A stretch of DNA of 64,000 nucleotides, taken from Streptomyces varsoviensis (GTDB lineage: Bacteria > Actinomycetota > Actinomycetes > Streptomycetales > Streptomycetaceae). The stretch covers positions 262,027 to 326,026 of the forward strand of contig NZ_JOBF01000014.1 of assembly GCF_000718635.1 (NCBI RefSeq). Reading direction: 5' to 3'. A program made the translations under genes and the position numbers. Below are positions 9,015 to 18,246 of this stretch, piece after piece. Below the pieces are notes generated by a model. It had not been told where the DNA came from. It saw only the letters and a program-made list of their open reading frames with translations, and did not search any database. Each line of letters opens with the position of its first letter. The first letter of the stretch is position 1.

Positions 9015-10262
9015 ATGCCCGCCAGTCACCGGCGCCGTCTCAGCGCCACGCACCTCATCGTCATCGCCCTCATCGCGCTGTTCGGCTCGGCAGGTACCTT
9101 CCTCGCCGTCACCGACAACGCCTCCGCCCGCACCGCTCCCCCCGCCGACGATCGGACCTCTCTCCCACCGACATCACCCAGCGTGACATCCCCCACTGAC
9201 AATGCCCCTCCCGACCGGAGCGACGGCCGCCCCGACGACCGGCCCGACAGCCCGGCCGACGGCCGAGCCGACGGCCCACAACAAGGCCGTGAGCAGGGGC
9301 AGAAGAACGAGCAGGGGCAGGGGCAGGAGCAGAAGAACGGGCAGGGGCAGGCTCAATCCCCCGGCCCCGACGGGCAGAACCACCAGCACTCCGGCCCCGC
9401 CGCCTCCGACTTCGTCGACATCCGCGGCGTCCGGCCCAACGCCCGTACCCCCCGCGACCAGCGCCCGGCGCCCTCGGGGTCCACCGGCAGCTTCACCAGC
9501 CGGTGCGGGCGGAACGAGGAGGGGCACCGCAACCCCGACAACTTCATCGTCACGCCCAGCGTCCGCAACGGCGCCCACCACCTGCACGACTACGTCGGCA
9601 ACCGTTCCACCGACGCGTTCTCGACCGATGCCTCGCTGAGCGCCGCGGGCACCACGTGCGACCGCGGTGACAAGTCCACGTACTTCTGGCCCGTACTGCG
9701 CGACCTCACCCGCGACTCCGCCACGGGCCAGGAAGGCAACGTCGGCCGCGTCCTGACGCCGACCTCCGTCAGCCTCACCTTCCGCGGCAGCCCGGCCGCC
9801 AAGGTGACCGCGATGCCGAAGGCGCTACGCTCGATCACCGGTGACGCGAAGGCGTTCACCAACGGCACCGCCAACGCCCGCGCGCAGTGGACCTGCACCG
9901 GGTTCACCGACCGCGTGCTGACCGACAAGTATCCGCTGTGCCCGCGCGGCAGCCAGGTCGTGCGCCAACTCGACTTCCCGAGCTGCTGGGACGGCCGGAA
10001 CACGGACAGCGCCGATCACCGCGCGCACCTCGCGTTCCCGGACCGGGCCACGGGCCGCTGCCAGAACGGCCTCAAGGCCGTGCCCCAGCTCCGTATGACG
10101 CTCACCTACAAGGTGCCGCAGGGCCCGAACTTCGCGGTCGACAGCTTCCCGGAACAGCTCCGCAAGCCGGTCACCGACCACGCCGACTTCGCGAACTTCA
10201 TGCCCGACAGGCTGATGGAGTCGGCCGTGCGCTGCATCAACTCCGGCCGCCGTTGCGGCTGA
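9015..10262 (+). CDS. Secreted DUF1996 protein
   Basis: 415 residues with an N-terminal signal/anchor (about residues 11-32) followed by a 90-residue hydrophilic stretch, including a Gln/Gly/Glu/Asn-rich repeat, and then DUF1996 (about 130-400). Family marks include RCGRNEEGHRNPDNFI, GAHHLHDYVGN, TYFWPVL, LDFPSCWDG and HLAFPD. DUF1996 occurs in secreted fungal and actinobacterial proteins, sometimes next to carbohydrate-binding domains; no reaction is established. The His/Asp-rich motif clusters suggest a metal site. It is in the same direction as, and 6 bases after, the DUF4142 gene. Confidence 0.85.
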   Translation: MPASHRRRLSATHLIVIALIALFGSAGTFLAVTDNASARTAPPADDRTSLPPTSPSVTSPTDNAPPDRSDGRPDDRPDSPADGRADGPQQGREQGQKNEQGQGQEQKNGQGQAQSPGPDGQNHQHSGPAASDFVDIRGVRPNARTPRDQRPAPSGSTGSFTSRCGRNEEGHRNPDNFIVTPSVRNGAHHLHDYVGNRSTDAFSTDASLSAAGTTCDRGDKSTYFWPVLRDLTRDSATGQEGNVGRVLTPTSVSLTFRGSPAAKVTAMPKALRSITGDAKAFTNGTANARAQWTCTGFTDRVLTDKYPLCPRGSQVVRQLDFPSCWDGRNTDSADHRAHLAFPDRATGRCQNGLKAVPQLRMTLTYKVPQGPNFAVDSFPEQLRKPVTDHADFANFMPDRLMESAVRCINSGRRCG

Positions 10263-10386
10263 CCCCGCCACCGCGACCGTCCGCCGCCCCTTCCCGGCCT
10301 CCCCCTCCCCTGCCGCCTGAGACGCCGATCCCAATTCTTGTTCGACCATGGCGCACCAGCCCGGTCATCGAGTAAAAAAGGCCGCC

Positions 10387-11280
10387 ATGTGGGTTCTCTT
10401 CCTGCTTGTCGCCTGGGGTGCGGCATTTCTGTCCTGCGCCCGTCTGTGTCTCATAGCGTCGGCCTCCGCCCAGGCCCCGGGTTCCGCCACGGAGCCCGGG
10501 GCCTGGGCGGAGGCCGGGTCGCTGACCCTGTACGAGGCCGCCTTCCTGGCCGGGGGGCCGCACCGGGTCACGGACCTGGCGCTCGTGTCGATGTCCCGGC
10601 AGCGGCGGCTGCTGCTCGCGCACACCGGCTGGGCGACCGTCGTCGACCCGGTGGGCCGCGACGACATGGAACGGTCCGTGATCACGGCGATCGGCCCCGG
10701 CGGGCAGTCGCGCGTACCGGCCATACGGGCCGCCCTCACCGCCGCCGATTCCGTGCTTGCCCTGGCCGAGCGGCTGACCGCGGCCGGGCTGGCGGTGAGC
10801 CCCGCGGACCGTACGAACGTGTCCTCGGCGATCCGCCAGGTGCGGGGCGCGTGCGCGCTCGTGGTGTGCACCGCGATCGCGGCGCTGCTGATCGTGCCGC
10901 CGGAGTCGGGCGCGGGGCCGGCCGCGGCCTGGTTCGCGCTCCCCCTGGTGCTGACGGTCGGCTGCCTGGCCATCGTCCGGTACGAGATCAGGCCGTACAC
11001 CCACTGGGCCTCGCCCGCCGGGGCCCGCGTCCTCGGCCAGATGGACGTGGCCAGGGCCCGCCGCGGGAAGCGGGCGGGAGGCGACGGCGGGGACGTCACC
11101 GGCTCCGGCGGCTCGGTCGGCTCCGGCGACTTCGGCGGCTCGGCCGGCTCCGGCGACTCCGGCGGTTCGGCCGGCGAACGGTCGTTCCTCACCGCGCTGG
11201 CCGTACGCGGCCGGGCCGCCCTCGCCGACCCGCAGTTGCGCGCCGCGCTCGCCGAGAACCTCCGAGGCCCGCACGACTGA
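10387..11280 (+). CDS. TIGR04222-type membrane protein
   Basis: About 297 residues from ATG 10387 (MWVLFLLVAW), a start that puts the first membrane helix at the N-terminus; an ATG 39 bases upstream is also in frame but has no ribosome site. The diagnostic part is SLTLYEAAFLAGGPHRVTDL, then a region of helical repeats and two more hydrophobic helices (about residues 155-200). The tail is a Gly/Ser/Asp repeat (about 30 residues). TIGR04222 proteins have a membrane part and a low-complexity C-terminus, often Gly- or Cys-rich. Here the tail has no Cys. Function unknown; proximity to MNIO is noted in the findings. Confidence 0.75.
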   Translation: MWVLFLLVAWGAAFLSCARLCLIASASAQAPGSATEPGAWAEAGSLTLYEAAFLAGGPHRVTDLALVSMSRQRRLLLAHTGWATVVDPVGRDDMERSVITAIGPGGQSRVPAIRAALTAADSVLALAERLTAAGLAVSPADRTNVSSAIRQVRGACALVVCTAIAALLIVPPESGAGPAAAWFALPLVLTVGCLAIVRYEIRPYTHWASPAGARVLGQMDVARARRGKRAGGDGGDVTGSGGSVGSGDFGGSAGSGDSGGSAGERSFLTALAVRGRAALADPQLRAALAENLRGPHD

Positions 11281-11474
11281 ACCGGGCCGCACGACCACTC
11301 GCGGGGTCTCCCACCCTCCGGACCCCGGCCCCTGGCCCCCTGCCCCCTGCCCCCTCCCGGCCGATCACTCGCCAGTTCGGGCGCATCGCACCCGACACCC
11401 GGCCCCAGTGCTTTACTTCCCGACCCTCCAGACCAAATATCCCTTTTGTCGGATAATCCGCGAAGGGACGGTCA

Positions 11475-13040
11475 GTGAGAGCAGCAGCCCTGTACGGCAC
11501 CGTGGGATCGTTGATCCTCTCCGCACTCACCACCGCCCCGGCCGGCGGAGCCACCACCGCGCCCCCGGACGGGTCCGCGCAGGCGCGCGGCGTCGCCGTC
11601 GCGGCGCGGCAGGCCGCGGCGCGCGGGATCGCGTTCGGCCGGTGCGCGCCGGTGGAGAAGCTGCCCGCGGCCGTCGAGTGCGGCACGGTGTCCGTGCCGC
11701 TCGACTACGCCCGTCCCCACGGGCGCCACATCGACCTCACCGTCAGCCGCGCCCGCGCCACCGGACGGCCGGCCGAGCGCCAGGGATCGCTGATCTTCAA
11801 CCCCGGCGGACCGGGCGGCTCCGGCATGGCCCACCCCACGCTCAGGGACGCTCCGGCATGGCGCGGGGCGGCACGGGCGTACGACTTCGTGGGGTACGCG
11901 CCGCGCGGCGTCGGCCGCTCCGCGCCGATCTCCTGCCAGGATCCGGCGGAGTTCACCAAGGCCCCCACCCTGTCCCCGCGCCACCCCTCCGAAGCCTTCA
12001 AGCGGCACAAGGCCGCCCAGGCCCGCGCGTACGCCCAGGGGTGCGCGCGCCGGGCCGGGGCCGCGCTGCCGTACTTCACCAGCCTCGACAACGCCCGCGA
12101 CCTCGACGTGCTGCGGGCTGCGCTCGGCGACGCGAGGCTCAACTTCGTGGGGGCGTCGTACGGGACGTACTTCGGCGCCCTGTACGCGACCCTCTTCCCC
12201 GGCCACGTACGGCGTGTCGTCTTCGACAGCGTCGTCGACCCGGACCCGCGGCAGATCTGGTACCGCAGCAATCTCGCCCAGGCTCCCGCCTTCGAGAACC
12301 GGTGGGCCGACTGGAGCCGCTGGGTGGCCCGGCACGACGCGCACTACCGCCTCGGCCGCACGCCGGAGCGGGTACGGGCCGCGTACGAGTGGGTCCACGA
12401 GCGGCTGGCCCGCGAGCCGGCGGGCGGTAAGGTCGGCCCGGCCCAGCTCCAGAACGCGTTCCTCAACGTCGGCTACAGCGACAGTTACTGGGCCTCCAGG
12501 GCGCACGTCCTCGCCGCGTACCTGCGCGGCGATCCGAAGCCGCTCATCGCCGCCGCCTCGCCCGATCCGGCGACCGCCCGGGCCGACGAGAACGAGAACG
12601 CCGTCTACACGGCCGTCCAGTGCAACGACGCGCAATGGCCGCGCGACTGGCGCGTCTGGGACCGGGACAACACCCTGCTCGCGCGCCACGCGCCCTTCGA
12701 GACGTGGGAGAACGCGTGGATGAACCTGCCCTGCGCGTTCTGGCCGGCCCACCAGCGGCGCCCCGTGGACGTCGGGGTGAGCGACCACGCGCCCCTGCCG
12801 CCGACGCTGCTGCTCGCCGCCGAACGGGACGCGGCGACGCCCTACCCGGGGGCGCTGGAGCTCCAGCGCCGGCTGCCCGGCGCGGCGCTCGTCACCGAGC
12901 TGGGGGCGGGCACGCACGGCATCGGCGGCGGCCCGAACCCGTGCGTCAACCGCCACCTGGAGACGTATCTGCTGACCGGGAGGGTCCCGGCGCGGCGCGC
13001 GTACTGCGCGCCGCGCCCGGAACCGCGGCCCGTCCCCTGA
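11475..13040 (+). CDS. Secreted tripeptidyl aminopeptidase-like alpha/beta hydrolase
   Basis: 521 residues from GTG 11475 with GAAGGGA upstream. Signal peptide at 1-25. Alpha/beta-hydrolase features: oxyanion region [12 protein letters not shown] (106-117), nucleophile elbow GASYG with Ser228, acid near AERDAATPYP and catalytic His in GAGTHGIGG. The lid and C-terminal TAP-like domain match the Streptomyces prolyl/tripeptidyl aminopeptidases that trim N-terminal tripeptides from secreted proteins. The usual DPRG sequence reads YAPRG here. It ends 10 bp from the convergent hemQ stop with no room for a terminator hairpin. Confidence 0.85.
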   Translation: MRAAALYGTVGSLILSALTTAPAGGATTAPPDGSAQARGVAVAARQAAARGIAFGRCAPVEKLPAAVECGTVSVPLDYARPHGRHIDLTVSRARATGRPAERQGSLIFNPGGPGGSGMAHPTLRDAPAWRGAARAYDFVGYAPRGVGRSAPISCQDPAEFTKAPTLSPRHPSEAFKRHKAAQARAYAQGCARRAGAALPYFTSLDNARDLDVLRAALGDARLNFVGASYGTYFGALYATLFPGHVRRVVFDSVVDPDPRQIWYRSNLAQAPAFENRWADWSRWVARHDAHYRLGRTPERVRAAYEWVHERLAREPAGGKVGPAQLQNAFLNVGYSDSYWASRAHVLAAYLRGDPKPLIAAASPDPATARADENENAVYTAVQCNDAQWPRDWRVWDRDNTLLARHAPFETWENAWMNLPCAFWPAHQRRPVDVGVSDHAPLPPTLLLAAERDAATPYPGALELQRRLPGAALVTELGAGTHGIGGGPNPCVNRHLETYLLTGRVPARRAYCAPRPEPRPVP

Positions 13041-13050
13041 CGGCGGACGC

Positions 13051-13767
13051 TCAGGCCAGGCCCGCGACCAGCTCGGCCACCGGCTTGCGGCGGCCGGTGT
13101 AGAAGGGCACCTCTTCGCGTACGTGCATACGGGCCTCGGAGCCGCGCAGGTGACGCATCAGGTCGACGATGCGGTGCAGCTCGTCGGCCTCGAAGGCGAG
13201 CACCCACTCGTAGTCGCCGAGGGAGAACGACGGCACGGTGTTGGCGCGGACGTCCGGGAAGCCGCGGGCCATCTTGCCGTGGTCCGCGAGCATGCGGCGG
13301 CGGTCCTCGTCGGGCAGCAGGTACCAGTCGTAGCTGCGGACGAAGGGGTACACGCTGACGTACGCGCGGGGCTCCTCCTCGGCGAGGAACGCCGGGATGT
13401 GCGACTTGTTGAACTCGGCGGGGCGGTGCAGCGCCATGTTCGACCACACCGGCTCCAGGGCGCGCCCCAGCTTGGTGCGGCGGAAGAGGTTGTACGCCTC
13501 CTGGAGGGCGTCCGAGGTCTCCGCGTGCCACCAGATCATGAGGTCCGCGTCGGCCCGCAGCCCGGACACGTCGTACGTGCCGCGCACGGTGACGTCCTTG
13601 GCGGCGAGCTGCGCGAACAGCTCGTCCACCTCGTCCGCGTAACCGGTGCGGTCCTCGGGCAGGACGTCGCGCAGCTTGAAGACCGACCACAGGGTGTAGC
13701 GGATGACCTCGTTGAGGTCCTTGGCCTTCTTGCCGGCGTTCGGGGTCTTGTCAGGTTCAGCAGTCAT
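13051..13767 (-). CDS. hemQ: Coproheme decarboxylase HemQ/ChdC
   Basis: 238 residues, chlorite-dismutase fold. It converts coproheme to haem b using peroxide, the last step of the coproporphyrin-dependent pathway of Actinobacteria and Firmicutes. The conserved [15 protein letters not shown] region holds the proposed radical tyrosine (Tyr140), and the proximal His is His163 in [11 protein letters not shown]. The start lies 10 bp from the hemG stop, so hemG-hemQ form a translationally close pair, and hemE lies 6 kb away in the same direction. Confidence 0.93.
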   Translation of the reverse strand: MTAEPDKTPNAGKKAKDLNEVIRYTLWSVFKLRDVLPEDRTGYADEVDELFAQLAAKDVTVRGTYDVSGLRADADLMIWWHAETSDALQEAYNLFRRTKLGRALEPVWSNMALHRPAEFNKSHIPAFLAEEEPRAYVSVYPFVRSYDWYLLPDEDRRRMLADHGKMARGFPDVRANTVPSFSLGDYEWVLAFEADELHRIVDLMRHLRGSEARMHVREEVPFYTGRRKPVAELVAGLA

Positions 13768-13777
13768 GTCCCTATTC

Positions 13778-15319
13778 TCACTCGCTGCCCTGGGGGCCGG
13801 TCGGCAGGGTGGCGAGCAGCTCGTCGGCCGCCCGGTGGGCGCTGGAAACGCAGGCCGGGATGCCCACGCCGTCGTAGACCGCGCCGCAGACCCGCAGGCC
13901 GGGGAGGGCCGCGACGTGCTCGCGGACGCGGGCCACGCGGTCGAGGTGGCCGACCGGGTACTGCGGCAGTCCGCTGTCCCAGCGGGTGACGCGGCTCTCC
14001 AAGGGGGTGGCCGTGAGACCGACCGCCTCGCGAAGGTCGGCGAGCGACATCCCTACCAGTTCGGAATCCTCGCGCTTCAGATCCTCTTCGTCCTCAAACC
14101 GCCCGATGGAGGTACGCAGCACGAAGACATCGGGGTCCGCGTCGGCGATCCACCCCCACTTGCGACTCGCGAAGGTCGACGCCTTGATCTTGTGCCCGTC
14201 CACGGGCGGCACCAGGAACCCGCTGCCGTCCGGGAGCATGTCCGTCTCGGAACGGCGGAAGGCCATGGTGACCAGCGCCATGGAGGCGTACTCGACGGTG
14301 GCCAGCTCCGCGGCGGCGGCCGGGGAGGCGTCGGCGAGGAGCGCGGAGGCGGCGGGCGCGGGGGTGGCGAGCACGACGGCGTCGGCCTCCAGCACACTCG
14401 CCCCGGAGCCGCCGGGACCGCCGGGCACGCTGGAGCCGGCAGGGCCTCCGTCGCCGCCCGCGCGCCCGCCGCCACCTCTGCCACTGCCGCTGCCGCTGCC
14501 GCCGCCGCCGATCACGACCGTCCAGCCGCCGGTCGCCGTGCGGGTGAGCCGGCTGACCGGCGCGTTGGTGCGGATGTCCGCGCCCTGCGCCCGTACGGTC
14601 TCGGCGACCGCCAGGGGGAGCCGCCCGATACCGCCGTCGATGCCCATGAAGACCGGGCCCGGGGCGCCGTCCGGCTGCTTGGCGGCGGCGCGCGCCTGGA
14701 TCTCCCGTACGCCCTCGGTCAGGGAGCGGTGGCCGCGAGCGGCCTCGAAGAGCTGGGGCACGGCCGCGCGCATGGAGATCCGGTAGGCGTCGCCCGCGTA
14801 CACGCCGCCGAGCAGCGGTTCGACGAGGCGGTCGACGACCTCGCGGCCGAGCCGGGCGGCCACGTACTCGCCGACGGCGACGTCCTCGCCGACCTCGGTA
14901 CGGGGCAGTTCGCCGTCCTCGGCGATGCGCGCGAGCCCTTCGTCGGAGATGACGCCGGACGCGGCGAGCGGCGCGAGGTCGCCGGGCACGCCCATGATAT
15001 GGCCCTTGGGCATGGGGCGCAGGCCGCCGCGGGTCCACAGGGCGGCGCTCGCCGTGGCGGGCGGCTGGAGCCGGTCGCCGAGTCCGGCCGCGCGGGCCAG
15101 CTCGACCCCTTCGGGCCGGCGCGCGAGCATCGATTCGGCGCCGAGGTCCACGGGGACGCCGGCGATCTCGCCCGCGTGCAGCTTGCCGCCGAGCCGGCCG
15201 GAGGCTTCGAGCACGGTCACCCGCGCACCGCCCGCCAGGAGCCGATGGGCTGCCGCCAGCCCGGAGATACCGCCGCCGATGACGATCACATGGCCCTTGG
15301 GCGTGTGCGCTGTGCTCAT
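13778..15319 (-). CDS. hemG: Coproporphyrinogen III oxidase CgoX (HemG/HemY-type)
   Basis: 513 residues. The FAD-binding motif [19 protein letters not shown] is at about 12-30, and the C-terminal FAD contact [19 protein letters not shown] is near 480. Together with HemQ it oxidises coproporphyrinogen III in the coproporphyrin route; older annotation calls it protoporphyrinogen oxidase. A Gly/Ser-rich insertion of about 40 residues (around 275-310) between conserved strands is unusual for the enzyme and looks like expansion of a surface loop. Upstream of hemQ with a 10-bp gap. Confidence 0.92.
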   Translation of the reverse strand: MSTAHTPKGHVIVIGGGISGLAAAHRLLAGGARVTVLEASGRLGGKLHAGEIAGVPVDLGAESMLARRPEGVELARAAGLGDRLQPPATASAALWTRGGLRPMPKGHIMGVPGDLAPLAASGVISDEGLARIAEDGELPRTEVGEDVAVGEYVAARLGREVVDRLVEPLLGGVYAGDAYRISMRAAVPQLFEAARGHRSLTEGVREIQARAAAKQPDGAPGPVFMGIDGGIGRLPLAVAETVRAQGADIRTNAPVSRLTRTATGGWTVVIGGGGSGSGSGRGGGGRAGGDGGPAGSSVPGGPGGSGASVLEADAVVLATPAPAASALLADASPAAAAELATVEYASMALVTMAFRRSETDMLPDGSGFLVPPVDGHKIKASTFASRKWGWIADADPDVFVLRTSIGRFEDEEDLKREDSELVGMSLADLREAVGLTATPLESRVTRWDSGLPQYPVGHLDRVARVREHVAALPGLRVCGAVYDGVGIPACVSSAHRAADELLATLPTGPQGSE

Positions 15320-15415
15320 GGGGCCACTCTCTCAAACGGTCATTTCGCACATCGCACGAGTCCCCGCCACGACCGCCGCTCCTCGGCCCGCAAGTGATTG
15401 CCCTTCTCGGCCCCT

Positions 15416-15477
15416 CCCATGGCGAAGGGGCGGGAGGCCGCCGCCCGTAAGCGGCACCCCCGCCCCTCCGCCGTGGG
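15416..15477 (-). terminator. Terminator hairpin after DD-transpeptidase gene
   Basis: Long inverted repeat CCCATGGCGAAGGGGCGGG paired with CCCGCCCCTCCGCCGTGGG, with two G-T type mismatches and an inner stem. It starts 6 bp beyond the transpeptidase stop. Confidence 0.8.
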
Positions 15478-15482
15478 CCGGG

Positions 15483-16376
15483 CTACTTCTTGAAGCCGTA
15501 GTCCATGAGCTTCTTCGCGTCCGCCGTGCGGTTGGCCACGGAGGACGAGGTCAGGACGGTGCCGATGACCGTCTTGCCGCCGCGGGTGGCGGCGAAGACC
15601 AGGCAGTACTTGGCCTCGGGGCCGGAGCCGGTCTTGACGCCGATGGTGCCCGAGTAGCCGCCGAGCAGATTGTTGGTGTTGGTCCACGACATGTAGCGGT
15701 AGCCGCCGTTGGCCATGGTGACCTTCTGCTTGGTCGCCTTCGTCTTCACGACCGTGCGGAAGGTGGAGTACTTCATCGCGTTGGAGGCGAGCTTCGTCAG
15801 GTCGCGCGGCGTCGAGTAGTTGGCGCCGCCGCCGATGCCGTCGAAGGAGTCGAAGTGCGTGTTCTTCAGGCCGAGGCTCTTGGCGGTGGCGTTCATCTTG
15901 CCGATGAACGACTTCACCCGCGCGGCCCGGGTGGAGCCGCTGCCGAACTTGTCGGCCAGCGCGTACGCGGCGTCGCAGCCGGACGGGAGCATCAGCCCGT
16001 ACAGCAACTGCCCGACGGTGACCTTGTCGCCGACGATCAGCCGGGCCGACGAGGCGTTCTTCGAGACGATGTAGTCGCTGTACGCCTTGTCGATCCTGAC
16101 CTTGGCGTTCAGGTTGAGGTTCTGCTGCGCGAGCACCACCCGCGCCGTCATGATCTTGGTGGTCGAGCCGGTGGACCGGCGGGTGTCCGCCGCCTTGCCG
16201 AACAGCGCCTTCCCGTTCCCGTTGTTCATCACGAAGCCGCCCTTGGCGACGATCGTGGGGGTGGCGATCCTGGCGGCGGCCTGCGCGGGGGCGGCGAGCG
16301 CCCCGGTAGCGGTCACGGCCCCCGCGGTGACGGCGACCGCCGACACGCGACGCAGATTCTTCATGCCGATCATCAA
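15483..16376 (-). CDS. K15-type D-alanyl-D-alanine transpeptidase/carboxypeptidase (S11)
   Basis: 297 residues with a cleavable signal peptide ending at AQA (about 32). The penicillin-binding motifs are SxxK at Ser71-Lys74, SGC at Ser132-Cys134 and KTG at 248-250. The SGC triplet, in place of the usual SxN, is the hallmark of the secreted Streptomyces K15 DD-transpeptidase, and the whole chain matches that enzyme closely from memory (for example DTRRSTGSTTKIMTA and GLMLPSGCDAAYALAD). It acts outside the membrane on peptidoglycan stem peptides. Starts at 16376 or 16364 (MKNLRRV) are both possible. Confidence 0.92.
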   Translation of the reverse strand: MMIGMKNLRRVSAVAVTAGAVTATGALAAPAQAAARIATPTIVAKGGFVMNNGNGKALFGKAADTRRSTGSTTKIMTARVVLAQQNLNLNAKVRIDKAYSDYIVSKNASSARLIVGDKVTVGQLLYGLMLPSGCDAAYALADKFGSGSTRAARVKSFIGKMNATAKSLGLKNTHFDSFDGIGGGANYSTPRDLTKLASNAMKYSTFRTVVKTKATKQKVTMANGGYRYMSWTNTNNLLGGYSGTIGVKTGSGPEAKYCLVFAATRGGKTVIGTVLTSSSVANRTADAKKLMDYGFKK

Positions 16377-16499
16377 GGTGAATTCTCCAAATACCCCTGA
16401 CCTACAGTCATATGAGGGTACTGCCCTCTTGTAGGGCCGCTGCGCGAAAAGTCAACTCCCGGTGTTCACCGGACACTTTGCGCCGCTACTCCCTCCCCC

Positions 16500-16790
16500 T
16501 CATGCCGGCGTCTCGGGGGCGAGGCGTTCCCGGGTCTGAGCGTCGGCCAAGAGCTGGTCGAGGACGGCGACATGACCGCCGACGCGCTTCTCGGCGCGCA
16601 GCTCACGGGCGAGTGCCGGCAGGCCGCCGAGGGTGGCGACCTCGGCAAGCCGGTCGCGGTAGAGGTCGACGCGGCGCCGGGCGCCGTGCCGGCAGGCGGC
16701 GGGAGCAGTTCGTCGACAGTGCCGAAGCGGTAGAAGACGAACGCCTGGTTGACGCCCGCCGCGGCGGCGACCGAGCGCCCGACGGGCGGG
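16500..16790 (-). pseudogene. Broken TetR-family regulator
   Basis: One frame reads VAAAAGVNQAFVFYRFGTVD, the recognition helix region of a TetR protein, then derails near 16700. A second frame continues with HGARRRVDLYRDRLAEVATL, then LRAEKRVGGHVAVLDQLLAD. The N-terminal helix is not recognisable and the reading ends at 16500, about 60 residues short of a normal TetR C-terminus. Frameshift plus truncation indicate a decayed gene. It lies between the DD-transpeptidase and pcaF and may once have controlled the latter. Confidence 0.7.
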
Positions 16791-16980
16791 CGCCATTGAC
16801 AGCGCTCTCCGGGAGGCCGAGACTCGACAGCGGCCGATCTTGAACAAAAATTCACTGGGCGAACGCCGGGTCGGGCGGTCGGCCACCCGACGGACACCCA
16901 CCGGACGCACCATCGACCCGGCGAACACCGAACGCGCCGCGCCGCCCGTCACGGGCCGCGGGAAGGGACCCGAAGACCCC

Positions 16981-18225
16981 ATGGCAGCCTCTCCCGTCTC
17001 TCCCGCAGCCTCCCCCTCGTCCTCCTCGTCCGCCGGCGGTGGCGTCCGCGACGTCTACATCGTCGATGCCGTGCGTACCCCCGTCGGCAAGTACGGCGGC
17101 GCGCTCTCCTCGGTGCGCCCGGACGATCTCGCGGCGCACGTCGTACGGGCGCTGGTGGACCGCTCCCCCGACCTCGACCCGGCCCGCGTCGACGACGTGG
17201 TGTTCGGGAACGCCAACGGGGCGGGCGAGGAGAACCGCAACGTCGGGCGGATGGCGGTGCTGCTCGCGGGGCTCCCCGTGACCGTGCCCGGCGCGACCGT
17301 GAACCGGCTGTGCGCGTCGGGGCTGGAGGCCGTCGTGCAGGCGTACCGGGCCATCGCGCTCGGCGACGCGTCGGTGGCCGTCGCGGGCGGCGTCGAGTCG
17401 ATGAGCCGCGCCCCCTGGGTGCTGCGGAAGCCGGAGCGCGGCTTCCCGGCGGGCGATCAGCAGCTCTACTCGACGACCCTGGGCTGGCGGATGACCAACC
17501 CGGACATGCCGCCCCAGTGGACGGTCTCGCTCGGCGAGGGCGCCGAACTGATCGCCGACAAGCACGGCATCACCCGCGACCAGCAGGACGCCTTCGCGTT
17601 CGGCAGCCACGAGAAGGCGGCGCGGGCGTGGCGGGAGGGCGCCTACGACGCCGAGGTCGTGGCGGTGCCCGGCGTGGAACTCGGCCGTGACGAGACGATC
17701 CGCGACGCTACGTCCCCCGCGGCGCTCGCCAAGCTGAAGCCCGTGTTCCGGCCGGACGGCGGCACCGTCACCGCCGGCAACTCCTCGCCCCTCAGCGACG
17801 GCGCCGCCGCCCTGCTGCTGACGGACGAGGAAGGGCTGCGGACGGTGGGCCGCGAACCGCTCGCGCGCGTACGGGCCGCCGCCGTGACCGGCATCGAACC
17901 GCACCACTTCGGCCTCGGCCCCGTAGAGGCCGTACGGCGCGCCCTCGCCAAGGCGGGCCGCGGCTTCGCGGACCTCACGACCTTCGAGCTGAACGAGGCG
18001 TTCGCCGCCCAGGCGCTGGGCTGCCTCGCCGAGTGGCCGGAGCTCGACCCGTCCGTCGTCAACCCGCGCGGCGGCGCCATCGCCATCGGCCACCCGCTCG
18101 GCTGCTCCGGCGCGCGCCTGGCGGGCTCGGTCGCCCATCAGTTGGCGGCGGCGGGCTCGGGCACCGGGGTGGCCGCGCTGTGCATCGGGGTAGGGCAGGG
18201 GCAGGCACTCGTACTGGAACGGTGA
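16981..18225 (+). CDS. pcaF: Thiolase, probably beta-ketoadipyl-CoA thiolase
   Basis: 414 residues from ATG 16981 (GGGAAGGGACC upstream). Thiolase I architecture: acyl-accepting Cys111 in VNRLCASGLEAV, NEAFAAQALG, GGAIAIGHPLGCSGARL and C-terminal CIGVGQGQA with the second catalytic Cys. The RCASGLEAV-type loop and the downstream protocatechuate dioxygenase genes point to PcaF, which cleaves beta-ketoadipyl-CoA to succinyl-CoA and acetyl-CoA. The first 22 residues are a Ser/Pro/Ala leader not found in the family core. Separated by 21 bp from pcaH. Confidence 0.85.
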   Translation: MAASPVSPAASPSSSSSAGGGVRDVYIVDAVRTPVGKYGGALSSVRPDDLAAHVVRALVDRSPDLDPARVDDVVFGNANGAGEENRNVGRMAVLLAGLPVTVPGATVNRLCASGLEAVVQAYRAIALGDASVAVAGGVESMSRAPWVLRKPERGFPAGDQQLYSTTLGWRMTNPDMPPQWTVSLGEGAELIADKHGITRDQQDAFAFGSHEKAARAWREGAYDAEVVAVPGVELGRDETIRDATSPAALAKLKPVFRPDGGTVTAGNSSPLSDGAAALLLTDEEGLRTVGREPLARVRAAAVTGIEPHHFGLGPVEAVRRALAKAGRGFADLTTFELNEAFAAQALGCLAEWPELDPSVVNPRGGAIAIGHPLGCSGARLAGSVAHQLAAAGSGTGVAALCIGVGQGQALVLER

Positions 18226-18246
18226 CCACGAGGGAGTTGACCGCAG

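Noticed and set aside
13703..15397. A 564-residue plus-strand frame opposite hemG
   Set aside because: Antisense shadow of hemG; no ribosome site or family match.
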